Assembly: GCF_041080625.1 (NCBI RefSeq)
Contig: NZ_CP163518.1
Span: 5,828,001-5,892,000 of the forward strand
DNA from: Streptomyces sp. CG1
Lineage (GTDB): Bacteria > Actinomycetota > Actinomycetes > Streptomycetales > Streptomycetaceae
Length of the DNA: 64,000 nt
Direction of reading: 5' to 3'
This document shows positions 41,307 through 51,076 of this stretch, in pieces; the first letter of the stretch is position 1, and every line of letters starts with the position of its first letter. Both the position numbers and the translations under genes were made by a program. The notes below the pieces were generated by a model. That model worked only from the letters and a program-made list of their open reading frames with translations, searched no databases and had not been told where the DNA came from.

Positions 41307-43262
41307 TCAGTCCTCGCTCGGCGCCGCCGGCAGCTTGGCCTGGATGAGGTCCATGACCGCGGAGTCCGTCAGCGTGGTGACGTCACCGAGCTGGCGGTTC
41401 TCGGCCACGTCCCGCAGCAGGCGGCGCATGATCTTGCCGGAGCGGGTCTTGGGCAGCTCGGCCACCGGCAGGATCCGCTTGGGCTTGGCGATCGGGCCGA
41501 GCGTGGCGCCCACGTGGTCGCGCAGCTCGCCGACGAGCCCCTCGGTCTCCGCGGCCGTACCGCGCAGGATCACGAACGCGACGATCGCCTGGCCGGTGGT
41601 CTCGTCAGCGGCCCCGACGACGGCCGCCTCGGCGACCGCCGAGTGGGAGACGAGCGCCGACTCCACCTCGGTGGTGGAGATGTTGTGGCCCGACACGAGC
41701 ATCACGTCATCGACCCGGCCGAGGAGCCAGATGTCGCCGTCGTCGTCCTTCTTCGCGCCGTCACCGGCGAAGTACTTGCCCTCGAAACGGGACCAGTAGG
41801 TGTCGATGAACCGCTGGTCGTCGCCCCAGATGGTGCGCAGCATCGACGGCCACGGCTCGGTCAGCACCAGATAGCCACCGCCGCCGTTGGGCACCTCGTG
41901 CGCCTCGTCGTCGACGACGGTCGCCGAGATGCCGGGCAGCGGGGTCTGCGCGGAACCGGGCTTGGCGTCGGTGACACCCGGCAACGGCGAGATCATCATG
42001 GCGCCGGTCTCGGTCTGCCACCAGGTGTCCACGACGGGCGTCCGGTCCGCGCCGATGTTCTTGCGGTACCAGATCCACGCCTCGGGGTTGATCGGCTCGC
42101 CGACCGACCCCAGGACCCTAAGGCTGCTGAGGTCGAACTTGGCGGGGATGTCGTCGCCCCACTTCATGAACGTCCGGATCGCCGTCGGCGCGGTGTAGAG
42201 GATCGAGACCTTGTACTTCTGCACGATCTCCCAGAACCGGCCCTGGTGCGGGGTGTCCGGTGTGCCCTCGTACATGACCTGCGTCGCGCCGTTGGCCAGC
42301 GGGCCGTACACGATGTACGAGTGCCCGGTGACCCAGCCGACGTCGGCCGTGCACCAGTACACGTCCGTCTCCGGCTTGAGGTCGAACACCGCCCAGTGGG
42401 TGTACGCCGCCTGGGTGAGATAGCCGCCGGAGGTGTGCAGGATGCCCTTCGGCTTACCGGTCGTGCCGGAGGTGTAGAGGATGAACAGCGGGTGCTCCGC
42501 CTCGAACGCCTCCGGGGTGTGCTCGGCCGACTGACGCTCGACCAGGTCGTCCCACCAGTGGTCCCGCTCGTCGTGCCAGGCCACGTCCTGGCCGGTACGG
42601 CGCACCACCAGCACATGCTCGACGTTGTCGACCTTGCCGATCGCCTCGTCCACGGCCGGCTTGAGCGCGGAGGGCTTGCCGCGCCGGTAGCCGCCGTCGG
42701 AGGTGATGACGACCTTGGCGTCCGCGTCCTGGATGCGGGTGGCGAGCGCGTCCGCCGAGAAACCGCCGAAGACCACCGAGTGAGCGGCACCGATCCGGGC
42801 CGAGGCCAGCATCGCGATCGCGGTCTCGGGGATCATCGGCATGTAGATCGCGACCCGGTCGCCCTTGCGGACTCCCAGCTCCAGCAGGGCGTTGGCCGCC
42901 TTGGAGACCTCGTCCTTCAACTCGGCGTAGGTGATCGAGCGGCTGTCGCCGGGCTCACCCTCGAAGTGGATGGCGACCCGGTCCCCGAGCCCGGCCTCCA
43001 CATGCCGGTCCACGCAGTTGTACGCGACGTTCAGCTCGCCGTCCTTGAACCACTTCGCGAACGGCGGGTTCGACCAGTCCAGCGTCTCGGCAGGCTCCTT
43101 GGCCCAGGTCAGCCGGCGGGCCTGCTCGGCCCAGAAGCCGAGCCTGTCAGCCTTGGCCTGTGCATACGCCTCCGCGGTGACATTGGCATGCGCGGCCAGG
43201 TCGGCGGGCGGCGCGAACCTGCGTTCTTCCTTGAGCAGGTTGGCCAGGCTCTCGTTGCTCAC
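41307..43262 (-). CDS. acs: Acetyl-CoA synthetase (acetate-CoA ligase)
   Basis: 651 residues from GTG 43262 (GAGGGAGA upstream). Two-step adenylate-forming enzyme making acetyl-CoA from acetate. Motifs: '[17 protein letters not shown]' (ATP loop), '[18 protein letters not shown]' (acetate and AMP binding), '[20 protein letters not shown]' (hinge), and '[16 protein letters not shown]' with the Lys that is acetylated in relatives. Length and order fit Acs closely. A candidate Crp site lies 29 bp upstream of the start, so cAMP-Crp control is possible, as in mycobacteria and E. coli. Confidence 0.96.
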   Translation of the reverse strand: MSNESLANLLKEERRFAPPADLAAHANVTAEAYAQAKADRLGFWAEQARRLTWAKEPAETLDWSNPPFAKWFKDGELNVAYNCVDRHVEAGLGDRVAIHFEGEPGDSRSITYAELKDEVSKAANALLELGVRKGDRVAIYMPMIPETAIAMLASARIGAAHSVVFGGFSADALATRIQDADAKVVITSDGGYRRGKPSALKPAVDEAIGKVDNVEHVLVVRRTGQDVAWHDERDHWWDDLVERQSAEHTPEAFEAEHPLFILYTSGTTGKPKGILHTSGGYLTQAAYTHWAVFDLKPETDVYWCTADVGWVTGHSYIVYGPLANGATQVMYEGTPDTPHQGRFWEIVQKYKVSILYTAPTAIRTFMKWGDDIPAKFDLSSLRVLGSVGEPINPEAWIWYRKNIGADRTPVVDTWWQTETGAMMISPLPGVTDAKPGSAQTPLPGISATVVDDEAHEVPNGGGGYLVLTEPWPSMLRTIWGDDQRFIDTYWSRFEGKYFAGDGAKKDDDGDIWLLGRVDDVMLVSGHNISTTEVESALVSHSAVAEAAVVGAADETTGQAIVAFVILRGTAAETEGLVGELRDHVGATLGPIAKPKRILPVAELPKTRSGKIMRRLLRDVAENRQLGDVTTLTDSAVMDLIQAKLPAAPSED

Positions 43263-43290
43263 GACATCTCCCTCTCGAAGGGTGTCCGTT

Positions 43291-43304
43291 GTGTCCCAGG
43301 CCAC
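43291..43304. promoter_or_regulatory. Candidate Crp-type site upstream of acs
   Basis: GTGTCCCAGGCCAC fits GTG-N6-GNCAC. Located between acs and the transporter gene upstream of it. Confidence 0.45.
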
Positions 43305-43354
43305 AGCTCATCAGACGCGGGGGTCCGATGACAAGAGCCGACCGGAAAATTGGT

Positions 43355-45748
43355 TTAGACCTGTCCAAGTGCCCCTGTCGAAGTGCCGTTCTCTCGCGTC
43401 GGACTGTGTGCCTCCCTTGCGACCGCCCCTTCTGTGATCTTTCCCATGACGCCCTCGAACAGCCCGTCTTCCTCGCTCCCCGCCAGCAGATACGCCTGCG
43501 CCTCACCCACGTGGAAGTACATCCCGTGCAACTCCAGCTCACCCCGAGCCAGCGCCCGGGCCACCGGGCCGTGCGCCCGCAGATGCTCCAGCTGCTGGAG
43601 CACGTTGACCAGACACAGCTGCTCCACCGCGTCCGCAGGAGCCCGGCCGGCGATCCGGGGCCGGGCGCGGCGGTCCTCGGCCATCCGCGCCAGACTCGGC
43701 AGCCCGTGCCGGAGCCAGCGCCGCAGCGCCGTGGTGCCGCCCGCCCCGCTCGCGGTCAACAGCGCCTGCATCGCCCCGCATCCCGAGTGCCCGCACACGG
43801 TGATGGAGCGCACCCCGAGCACCTCCACGGCGTACTCGACGGCGGCCGCCACCGAGTCGTCGCCGTGTTCCTCGCCCGGCGCCGGCACCAGGTTGCCGAC
43901 GTTGCGGACGACGAACAGGTCGCCGGGACCACTGGCGGTGATCATCGACGTGACGAGCCGGGAGTCGGCACAGGTGAGGAAGAGCTGCGCGGGCCGCTGC
44001 CCCTCCCGGGCGAGCCGCGCCAGCTCCGCCCGCACCAGCGGCGCGGTGTTGCGCTGGAACGAGCCGATCCCGCAGGCGAGTTCCCGCCCCGCGTCCCGGC
44101 CCGCCGGAGCGGCGGCGGCTTCAGGGAAGCAGAACCGGTGAGTGCGCCAGGGCGTCCAGGGCCGGCAGCGGCAGCGGCAGCGGGCGGACGGTGGTGGCCC
44201 GGCGGTCCGGATTCCGCCGCGCCGGCCCGACAGCTCGGCCGTACCGCCCCGCGCGGTGTGGGCGCACGTCCAGTCCTGCAACGACTCGTACGCCGCGTGG
44301 TCCATGAACGACCCGTCCAACTCCACGACGGCGTGGGCGCCTTGGGGTACGAGATGCAGAACTCGGCTGAGCCGGGGCACCGCGAGGAACGTCAACTGAC
44401 CTCGGATCCGTACGTGATGGACTCCTTCCTTCTCTTCGTGGGTGATGCGGGTGCGGGCAAGGCGGTGCAGAGCGACGGCGACCGCCACGGCGACGCCGAG
44501 GAGCACGCCCTCAAGGACGCCGAGAACCACCACGCCGAGTGTGGTCACGGCGTAGACCGGCACTTCGCGGTGGCGCGTCACCGTGCGAATGTGGTGCAGG
44601 GACACCATCTGGATGCCGACGGCCATCACCAGGGCGGCGAGGGAGGGGAGCGGAATCTCCTCCAGGATCGGGACCATCAGCAGCGCGGCAACTACTACGA
44701 GAACGCCGTGCAGCATCGTGGAGTTCCGGCTCAGGGCACCGGAGTTCACATTCGCGGTGCTGCGCACGGCCACCCCGGCGACCGGCAGTCCGCCGAGCGC
44801 CCCGGAGACGATGTTGGCGGCACCTTGGCCGAGCAGCTCCCGGTCGAGGCCGGAGCGGCCCACGAGGGAGACGGGGCCGGGGCGGGCCGCGACCAGCCTG
44901 TCCACGGCCACCGCGCCCAGCAGCGACTGCACGCTGCACACCAGGGTGGTGGTGAGCACGGCGGCAGCGAGGCCGAGCGCCGGGCCCACGGGCAGACCGG
45001 CCAGGGCGTGGCTGCGCCAGGACGGCAGCTCGACCCGGGGCAGGGTCAGCCCGGTGAGGGCCGCCGTCGTGGTGGCCCCGGTCACGGCCGCCAGCGCGGC
45101 CGGCACTCTCCGCAGCAGCCGGCCGGGGTGGCCGGGCAGACGGGGCCAGGCCAGCAGCAGGGCGAGCGTCAGCGCGCTCATCGAGACGGCGGCCGGATGC
45201 AGACGGGCCAACTGGGCGGGCAGAGCACGCAGGTTGGCGAGGACGGAGCTGTCCGGGCTGCCGCCGAGGACGATGTGCAGCTGGGCGACGGCGATGGTGA
45301 TGCCGATCCCGGCGAGCATGCCGTGCACCACGGCGGGGCTGACCGCGAGCGTGCCGCGCGCCACCCGCAGACAGCCGAGACCGAGCTGGGCAAGTCCGGC
45401 GAGGACGGTGATGCCGCACGTCGCCCGCCAGCCGTAGTGGTGGATCAGGTCGGCGGTGACCAGGGTGAGCCCGGCGGCGGGACCGCTGACCTGGAGCGGG
45501 CAGCCGCCGAGCCGGCCGGCGACGAGTCCGCCCACGGCGGCCGCGACGAGACCGGCCTGGAGTGGTGCGCCGGTGGCCAGGGCGATACCGAGGGACAGGG
45601 GCAGGGCGATCAGGAAGACCGCCACGGACGCGGACAGGTCGGCGCCCGCCACGGGGAAGCGGGGTCGGCGGCAGGGCGGCATGGCATGCGGTGGATGCGG
45701 GTGCTCAGGGTGCGGGTGCTGAGGGTGCGGGGGTGCGCAGGCTGACAT
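43355..45748 (-). CDS. SulP-type anion transporter fused to a beta-carbonic anhydrase
   Basis: 797 residues. An N-terminal His/Pro-rich stretch (about residues 7-22) precedes the SulP membrane domain with about eleven helices ('VAVFLIALPLSLGIALATGA', 'NVNSGALSRNSTMLHGVLVV') and a STAS-like part near residue 460. After a Cys/Arg-rich linker ('CRCRCRPWTPWRTH') comes a beta-type carbonic anhydrase with 'LFLTCADSRLVTS' and 'ITVCGHSGCGAMQAL', which give the zinc Cys-Asp-His-Cys set. The fusion probably couples bicarbonate uptake with CO2 interconversion. GGAGGAGAC lies before the ATG. It is upstream of acs on the same strand. Confidence 0.93.
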   Translation of the reverse strand: MSACAPPHPQHPHPEHPHPPHAMPPCRRPRFPVAGADLSASVAVFLIALPLSLGIALATGAPLQAGLVAAAVGGLVAGRLGGCPLQVSGPAAGLTLVTADLIHHYGWRATCGITVLAGLAQLGLGCLRVARGTLAVSPAVVHGMLAGIGITIAVAQLHIVLGGSPDSSVLANLRALPAQLARLHPAAVSMSALTLALLLAWPRLPGHPGRLLRRVPAALAAVTGATTTAALTGLTLPRVELPSWRSHALAGLPVGPALGLAAAVLTTTLVCSVQSLLGAVAVDRLVAARPGPVSLVGRSGLDRELLGQGAANIVSGALGGLPVAGVAVRSTANVNSGALSRNSTMLHGVLVVVAALLMVPILEEIPLPSLAALVMAVGIQMVSLHHIRTVTRHREVPVYAVTTLGVVVLGVLEGVLLGVAVAVAVALHRLARTRITHEEKEGVHHVRIRGQLTFLAVPRLSRVLHLVPQGAHAVVELDGSFMDHAAYESLQDWTCAHTARGGTAELSGRRGGIRTAGPPPSARCRCRCRPWTPWRTHRFCFPEAAAAPAGRDAGRELACGIGSFQRNTAPLVRAELARLAREGQRPAQLFLTCADSRLVTSMITASGPGDLFVVRNVGNLVPAPGEEHGDDSVAAAVEYAVEVLGVRSITVCGHSGCGAMQALLTASGAGGTTALRRWLRHGLPSLARMAEDRRARPRIAGRAPADAVEQLCLVNVLQQLEHLRAHGPVARALARGELELHGMYFHVGEAQAYLLAGSEEDGLFEGVMGKITEGAVAREAHSPTRENGTSTGALGQV

Positions 45749-46028
45749 GGTCCCGTCTCCTCCGGGGCGGCACGGTCGCGGACTGGGCGGGATGGATCAA
45801 CGCCGGTAAACGAATCGTAATGACACGTAAAGACAACGCATAACTTTTCGGGGCAAATGGACCAGTCGATCGCTCGCGTGAATGAACTAGTCATTTGATC
45901 GGCTTGTCGTACTAAATCCTTCTCGCGCCCGTGCGACCTTGGCGGCGCTGCCGGTGCAGTCCCGGCATGTCGTCAGAAACCAGCCCACATCAGCGTTCGC
46001 CTGAGAGAAGGAAGAAGGTGGGCGGAGC

Positions 46029-47294
46029 ATGACCGCCACCCAGAGGATCGCCGTCGGTGTCGTGGTCGTCGCGGCCTGTGCCTCGTCGCTCGCCGGTTGC
46101 GCGACCGGCTCCCACGGTTCGAAGAAAGGGGTGTCCGGTCCGCCGAAGGGGGCCCCGGCGCCCCAGAGTGTGCTGCGGCTGATCGGTGACGGATCCACCG
46201 CGTACACCGGCTCTCAGCCGCATCTGCCCAGACCGGAGCGGCTGAAGCCGGGTCAGAAGCCGCCGCAGTTCGTGGTGTTCTCCTGGGACGGCGCGGGCGA
46301 GGACGGCCAGAAGCTGTTCTCACACTTCCGCAAGGTCTCCAAGGAGAACCGCGCGACCATGACGTACTTCCTCAGCGGCGTGTACATGTTGCCGGAGGAG
46401 AAGCGCGAGCAGTACAAGCCGCCTCAGCACTCACCGGGCAGTTCCGACATCGGCTTCAACAACGAGAAGGGGATCGCCAACACGGTCAAGCAGGCCCGGC
46501 TCGCCTGGCTGGAGGGCAACGAGATCGGCACGCACTTCAACGGCCACTTCTGCGGGCCCGACGGCGGGGTCGGGACCTGGTCGGTGGACGAGTGGAAGAG
46601 TGAGATCGCCCAGGCCAAGCAGTTCGTCAAGTCCTGGAAGAGCAACACCGGCATGAAGAAGTCGGCTCCGCTTCCCTTCGACTACGACAAGGAGCTGATC
46701 GGCGCCCGCACCCCCTGCCTGGAGGGCCAGCAGAACTTCATCAAGGCCGCAAGCCAGTTGGGCTTCCGGTACGACTCCAGCGGGGTCAACTCGCAGGTCT
46801 GGCCCAAGAAGAAGGAGGGCCTGTGGGACCTGTCGATGCAGCTGGTGCCTTTCCCCGGGCACACCTATGAGCAGCTGACCATGGACTACAACTTCATGGT
46901 CAACCAGTCCGGCACCCAGACCCAGGGTGACCCGGACAAGTTCGACTACTGGGGCGACCAGATGCGCGACGGCCTCGTCAAGGGCTTCTACCGGGCCTAC
47001 GACGGCAACCGCGCACCGCTGATCATCGGCAACCACTTCGAGTCCTGGAACGGCGGTACCTACATGCGCGCCGTCGAGGACACGGTCAAGGAGGTGTGCA
47101 ACAAGCCGGACGTGCGCTGTGTGTCCTTCCACCAGCTGGCCGACTGGCTGGACGCCCAGGACCCGAAGGTCCTGGAGAAGCTGCGCACCCTGCAGGTGGG
47201 CGAGGCCCCCCGGCAGGGCTGGGCGTCTTTCCTGTCCGGCAGCCCGGCCCCGGAGCCGAAGGGCGCGCCCGGGGCGCCGGCGGTCAAGCAGTAG
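46029..47294 (+). CDS. Lipoprotein, polysaccharide-deacetylase-like
   Basis: 421 residues. Lipobox 'SSLAGCAT' at about residue 25 marks a lipoprotein. The domain resembles NodB-like deacetylases: 'FVVFSWDGAGEDG' in place of the usual DDG motif and 'GNEIGTHFNGHFCGPDGG' with a His pair for metal; 'PLIIGNHFESWNGG' near the end. The classical second Asp of the DD motif is replaced, so activity is uncertain. A Pro-rich tail ends the protein. The ATG follows GAAGAAGGTGGGCGGAGC. Confidence 0.8.
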   Translation: MTATQRIAVGVVVVAACASSLAGCATGSHGSKKGVSGPPKGAPAPQSVLRLIGDGSTAYTGSQPHLPRPERLKPGQKPPQFVVFSWDGAGEDGQKLFSHFRKVSKENRATMTYFLSGVYMLPEEKREQYKPPQHSPGSSDIGFNNEKGIANTVKQARLAWLEGNEIGTHFNGHFCGPDGGVGTWSVDEWKSEIAQAKQFVKSWKSNTGMKKSAPLPFDYDKELIGARTPCLEGQQNFIKAASQLGFRYDSSGVNSQVWPKKKEGLWDLSMQLVPFPGHTYEQLTMDYNFMVNQSGTQTQGDPDKFDYWGDQMRDGLVKGFYRAYDGNRAPLIIGNHFESWNGGTYMRAVEDTVKEVCNKPDVRCVSFHQLADWLDAQDPKVLEKLRTLQVGEAPRQGWASFLSGSPAPEPKGAPGAPAVKQ

Positions 47295-47365
47295 ACATCA
47301 AGCGGTGAGGGACAATCCGTAAGGGACGTCGTGTGGGACAAGCAGCGGGCGTCACGTGGGAGTTG

Positions 47366-48358
47366 TCACGCGGGAGTTGTCACGCCCGCGCCGATGTCTT
47401 CGCTGAGCACGAAGCCGGGGTCGACCTGTGCGGCCAGGTCGGCTCCGGTGCGCTCGTTGCCCCACGCCTCGGCGTTCTTCAGGTGGAAGTGCACCATCTG
47501 GCGGGTGTAGCGCTCCCAGTCCCGCAGCTCGTACGTGGCGTCCGCGGTGGCTCGCAGGGTGTGCAGGGCGCGGGCGTTGGCCTCCTCCAGGAGGTCGAAC
47601 CGGGGCGGCCGGCCCTTCTCCATGGCACGCACCCAGTCCGAGCGGCCGAAGGCCACGAGCAGGTCGTCCCCGACCTCCGCGCGCAGGAAATCGATGTCGT
47701 CCTGTTCCTGGATCTTGTTGCCGACGACCTTCAGGGCTACGCCGAAGTCGCGGGCGTACTCCTTGTACTGGCGATAGACGGAGACCCCCTTCCGGGTCGG
47801 CTCGGCGACGAGGAACGTCATGTCGAAGCGGGTGAACATGCCGGAGGCGAAGGAGTCCGAACCCGCCGTCATGTCGACCACGACGTACTCGTCGGGGCCG
47901 TCGACGAGGTGGTTCAGGAACAGCTCCACCGCTCCCGTCTTGGAGTGGTAGCAGGCGACCCCCAGGTCGGCGTCCGTGAAGGGGCCCGTGACCATCAAAC
48001 GGACGGCGCCGCCGTCGAGTTCCACCGGCCGCGCGCAGGCGTCGTAGACCGGATTGGGCTCCCGGACCCGGACCAGCCGCGAGCCCGCGCCGGGCGGGGT
48101 CGTCTTGATCATCGTGGCGGCGGAGCGGACGCGCGGGTTGGAGCCGCGCAGATGGTCCTTGATCAGGGGCAGCCGTTCGCCCATGGCGGGCAGCGCGGCC
48201 GCCTCCGCCTCGTCGAGGCCGAGCGCGGGACCGAGGTGCTGGTTGATGTCCGCGTCGATGGCGACCACCGGGGCGCCGGCGGCGGCGAGGTGGCGGATGA
48301 AGAGGGAGGAGAGGGTGGTCTTGCCGCTGCCGCCCTTCCCGACGAAAGCAATTTTCAT
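47366..48358 (-). CDS. MinD/ParA-type ATPase, CooC-like
   Basis: 330 residues from ATG 48358. P-loop with the deviant Lys at the start: 'MKIAFVGKGGSGKTTLSSLF'; 'VVAIDADINQHLGPALGLDE' is the A' region, and 'EYVVVDMTAGSDSFASG' the Walker B region. The next segment 'FLVAEPTRKGVSVYRQYKEY' is typical of CooC/ArsA-like members. It probably loads or targets a metal or a partner protein, but no nickel enzyme gene is in view. It is divergent from the Fic-like gene with a 100-bp gap. Confidence 0.85.
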   Translation of the reverse strand: MKIAFVGKGGSGKTTLSSLFIRHLAAAGAPVVAIDADINQHLGPALGLDEAEAAALPAMGERLPLIKDHLRGSNPRVRSAATMIKTTPPGAGSRLVRVREPNPVYDACARPVELDGGAVRLMVTGPFTDADLGVACYHSKTGAVELFLNHLVDGPDEYVVVDMTAGSDSFASGMFTRFDMTFLVAEPTRKGVSVYRQYKEYARDFGVALKVVGNKIQEQDDIDFLRAEVGDDLLVAFGRSDWVRAMEKGRPPRFDLLEEANARALHTLRATADATYELRDWERYTRQMVHFHLKNAEAWGNERTGADLAAQVDPGFVLSEDIGAGVTTPA

Positions 48359-48458
48359 GTTCACCAAGGGTAGTGAGGCAATAGCTGTATGTGTCAGGGG
48401 GAGTGAAGAAGACCACTCCTTCGAGGGGTGGGCCGCCGGGGTGCGTAGGGTCGTACTC

Positions 48459-49283
48459 ATGAGTACGACAGGCGCGAATGCCGACCCGCTCGCGGCCCTG
48501 GGCTCGCTGCCCGGTGTGGCCGGCTCTGTGGAGTCCGTGCGCAAGGCCGTGGACCGGGTCTACGGGCACCGGATCATGCGGCGCCGTAGCACCGAGATCA
48601 CCGCCGAGGCGGCCCTGCGCGGCGCCCGCGGCTCCGCGGCGCTGTCCGGTGCCGACTGGGCCCTGGAGGAGGTCCGGCGGCGCACCGACTTCGGCGCCGA
48701 CGACGAGTCGCGCGTCATGGGCGCCGCCCTCAGGCTCTCGGCGGAGGCGGGGCAGCTGCTGTCCATCTGGCGGCAGTCGCCTTTGCGGGTGCTGGCCCGA
48801 CTGCACCTGGTCGCCGCGGCCGACACGGCGGACGAGGCCGGCAGGCCGCGCCAGGCCGGCGAGACGGTGGACGAGCCGCTGATCGAGCTGCCGCTGCCGG
48901 ACGCCCAGGAGGTCTCCGGGCGGCTGGAGGGGCTCGCGGACCTGATCATCGCCGGGACGTCCGCGCCCGCGCTGGTGACGGCCGCCGTGGTGCACGGCGA
49001 ACTGCTCGCGCTGCGGCCCTTCGTGTCCCACAACGGCCTGGTCGCGCGCACGGCCGAGCGGATCGTGCTGATCGACAGCGGCCTGGACCCGAAGGCGATC
49101 TGCCCGGCCGAGGTCGGCCATGCCGAGCTGGGCCGCGCCTCCTACCTGGCGGCGCTGGACGGATATGTCTCCGGTACCCCCGAGGGCATGGCGGCCTGGA
49201 TCGCCCACTGCGGCAGGGCGATCGAACTTGGTGCGCGCGAGTCGACTGCTGTGTGCGAGGCGCTGCAGCGCGGTGCGGCCTGA
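48459..49283 (+). CDS. Fic-like protein with degenerate catalytic motif
   Basis: 274 residues. A helical N-terminal part ('VRKAVDRVYGHRIMRRRSTE') precedes the Fic-like core. The region matching HxFx(D/E)GNGRxxR reads 'LLALRPFVSHNGLVARTAER': the catalytic His is replaced by Arg, and the GNGR loop is HNGL. AMP transfer by the usual mechanism is therefore unlikely. The family is conserved in Streptomyces in this place between the ParA-like gene and the HAD phosphatase gene, and has often been labelled an oxidoreductase, which the sequence does not support. Confidence 0.72.
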   Translation: MSTTGANADPLAALGSLPGVAGSVESVRKAVDRVYGHRIMRRRSTEITAEAALRGARGSAALSGADWALEEVRRRTDFGADDESRVMGAALRLSAEAGQLLSIWRQSPLRVLARLHLVAAADTADEAGRPRQAGETVDEPLIELPLPDAQEVSGRLEGLADLIIAGTSAPALVTAAVVHGELLALRPFVSHNGLVARTAERIVLIDSGLDPKAICPAEVGHAELGRASYLAALDGYVSGTPEGMAAWIAHCGRAIELGARESTAVCEALQRGAA

Positions 49284-49304
49284 GAAAACGTCCCTACACG
49301 TGTT

Positions 49305-49332
49305 GCGGCGGTACGAGTCCTCGTACCGCCGC
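49305..49332 (+). terminator. Terminator after the Fic-like gene
   Basis: Perfect 12-bp stem GCGGCGGTACGA and complement with a 4-base loop. Confidence 0.85.
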
Positions 49333-49652
49333 TGGCATGCTCACCGAGTTACCAAGCGTCCTCGATATCTGCCCATCAGGTCGGGGAACTTTGCCCGTCA
49401 CCTGGTGCGGCTGGCCCGTAATCGACGGGTCGACGTCGCGTGGGTGCCCGATGTCCATGCATGGTCCGTGGGCCAAGTGCGTAGTGGTAGGTGATCCTCG
49501 CGGATGTCCTTTGGTCTCGCGGGCCTAAGGCCTTTGTACCGCGGGCCGGGAGGAAGCGGAACCCTTGCCTGCGGTTCTTTACTTTCAGGATCAAACAGCG
49601 GTGAAACGGTCGCCATTCGGGTGGCGCGCCGGTGTCGGGTGGTGCTCCGGTG
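49333..49652. other. Intergenic spacer, no gene seen
   Basis: 320 bp between convergent genes. No convincing frame, repeat or RNA structure beyond the terminator at its left end. Confidence 0.5.
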
Positions 49653-50483
49653 TCAGGCGGTGCTCCGGCGCCGGCTGGCGTACCAGACGAGACCGGCGGT
49701 CGCGGCCGCCGCTCCTATGGCCGCCGCCGCGACCAGCGCGGGCCGGGGCGGGACGGAGAACGCGGGCAGCCGCTTCTTGAGCGGGACCGGGCGCCGGAAC
49801 TCCAGAATCGGCCAGCCGCGCGCGACTGCCTCGCGGCGCAGCGCGCGGTCCGGGTTCACCGCGTGCGGGTGCCCGACCGCCTGGAGCATCGGCAGATCGG
49901 TCGCGGAGTCGCTGTAGGCGTAGCAACGGTCGAGGTCGTAGCCCTCGGACGCGGCGAGTTCCCGGATCGCCTCGGCCTTCGTCGGGCCGTAGGCGTAGTA
50001 CTCCACCTCCCCGGTGAAGCAGCCGTCCTCGCCGACGACCATGCGCGTGGCCACCACCCGGTCCGCGCCCAGCAGTTCGCCGACCGGCTCGACCACCTCG
50101 GCGCCCGAGGTGGACACGATCACCACGTCCCGGCCGGCCGCGTGGTGCTCCTCGATGAGGGAGGCGGCCTCGTCGTAGATGATCGGGTCGATCAGGTCGT
50201 GCAGGGTCTCGGCGACGATCTCCCGCACCTGCTGCACGTTCCAGCCGCGGCACAGGTCGGACAGATACTCGCGCATGCGCTCCATCTGGTCGTGATCCAG
50301 GCCACCGACCAGGAAGACGAACTGGGCATATGCGGTGCGCAGCGCGGCCCTGCGGTTGATCAGCCCGCCTTGGTAGAAGGACTTGCTGAAGGTGAGTGTG
50401 CTCGACTTCGCAATGACCGTCTTGTCCAGGTCAAAGAAGGCTGCTGCGCGGGGCAAGGAGTGGTTTTCCACGCCCCCGAGCAT
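49653..50483 (-). CDS. HAD-IB family phosphatase
   Basis: 276 residues. HAD motif I 'AAFFDLDKTVIAKSSTLTFS' (catalytic Asp pair), motif II 'VIVSTSGAEVVEPV', motif III Lys in 'GPTKAEAIRELA' and motif IV 'CYAYSDSATDLPMLQAVG'. The C-terminus is hydrophobic ('LVAAAAIGAAAATAGLVWYA') and ends in basic residues, so the protein is likely tail-anchored. The same gene sits beside ssd in M. tuberculosis (Rv3661). Phosphoserine-like or lipid phosphates are possible substrates. Confidence 0.92.
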   Translation of the reverse strand: MLGGVENHSLPRAAAFFDLDKTVIAKSSTLTFSKSFYQGGLINRRAALRTAYAQFVFLVGGLDHDQMERMREYLSDLCRGWNVQQVREIVAETLHDLIDPIIYDEAASLIEEHHAAGRDVVIVSTSGAEVVEPVGELLGADRVVATRMVVGEDGCFTGEVEYYAYGPTKAEAIRELAASEGYDLDRCYAYSDSATDLPMLQAVGHPHAVNPDRALRREAVARGWPILEFRRPVPLKKRLPAFSVPPRPALVAAAAIGAAAATAGLVWYASRRRSTA

Positions 50484-50548
50484 AGGCGCCCACCATTCGG
50501 CGTAAGGTGGGGCGCGTGGGTTTGCCTGAGAGGGCTCTCGGGTACACC

Positions 50549-50653
50549 ATGGAAGTCACGGATCGTTCGCGACCGTGCTAACCCGGTCCGACTCCTCCCC
50601 CCCCGAGTCGGCCGTGGGGACGACCCCCGCTCTCCCCCCCGGCGGGGGTCGTC
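50549..50653 (+). ncRNA. Possible leader: 10-codon ORF followed by a terminator hairpin
   Basis: ATG 50549 opens MEVTDRSRPC and stops at TAA 50581. A perfect 12-bp stem (50619-50630 and 50642-50653) follows, with a T-rich stretch about 16 bases further on. The arrangement recalls a short transcript or an attenuator upstream of ssd, but the next gene starts over 400 bp away. A separate small RNA is equally possible. Confidence 0.35.
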
Positions 50654-51076
50654 GCATGTCCGGGTGGGTTTTCTTCCTTCTTTCCTTTCTTCGTGCGGCT
50701 GTGGCTCCGGCATCGAGCCGTCGTGGCCGCCGCTCCCGCGTGCCTGTGATCCGTTACTCCCGGTAATCATCGCGCTGCTCTGTGGAAGTCGCACAGGGAT
50801 CGGTACACAGGTCACCGGTTTGGGTGACGGCGATATTCACAGCCGCCGAGTTGTCCACAGTTTTCCACCAAGATCCACATGATTTCGCGGATCGCTGCAC
50901 CGTGATTCCAGCGCGCTCGGGCCGCGGCGAGTTCATGGCCGGTTCCGATTGTCGGAGCGCGTTTGGCCGGTTTCTGTCGGCCGTTCATATGGGGGGCCGC
51001 TTGGCGGTTCTTCACACCTTTGGGAATCGCGTGGCCGCAGGGGCAGCGCGGCCCACGCAGCGAGGGGGGAACACCC
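50654..51076. other. Spacer upstream of ssd, with one DnaA-box-like site
   Basis: No gene seen. TTGTCCACA at 50851-50859 matches the Streptomyces DnaA-box consensus; a weaker TTTTCCACC follows. One or two boxes outside oriC may be regulatory or chance. The ssd promoter must lie here. Confidence 0.45.
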
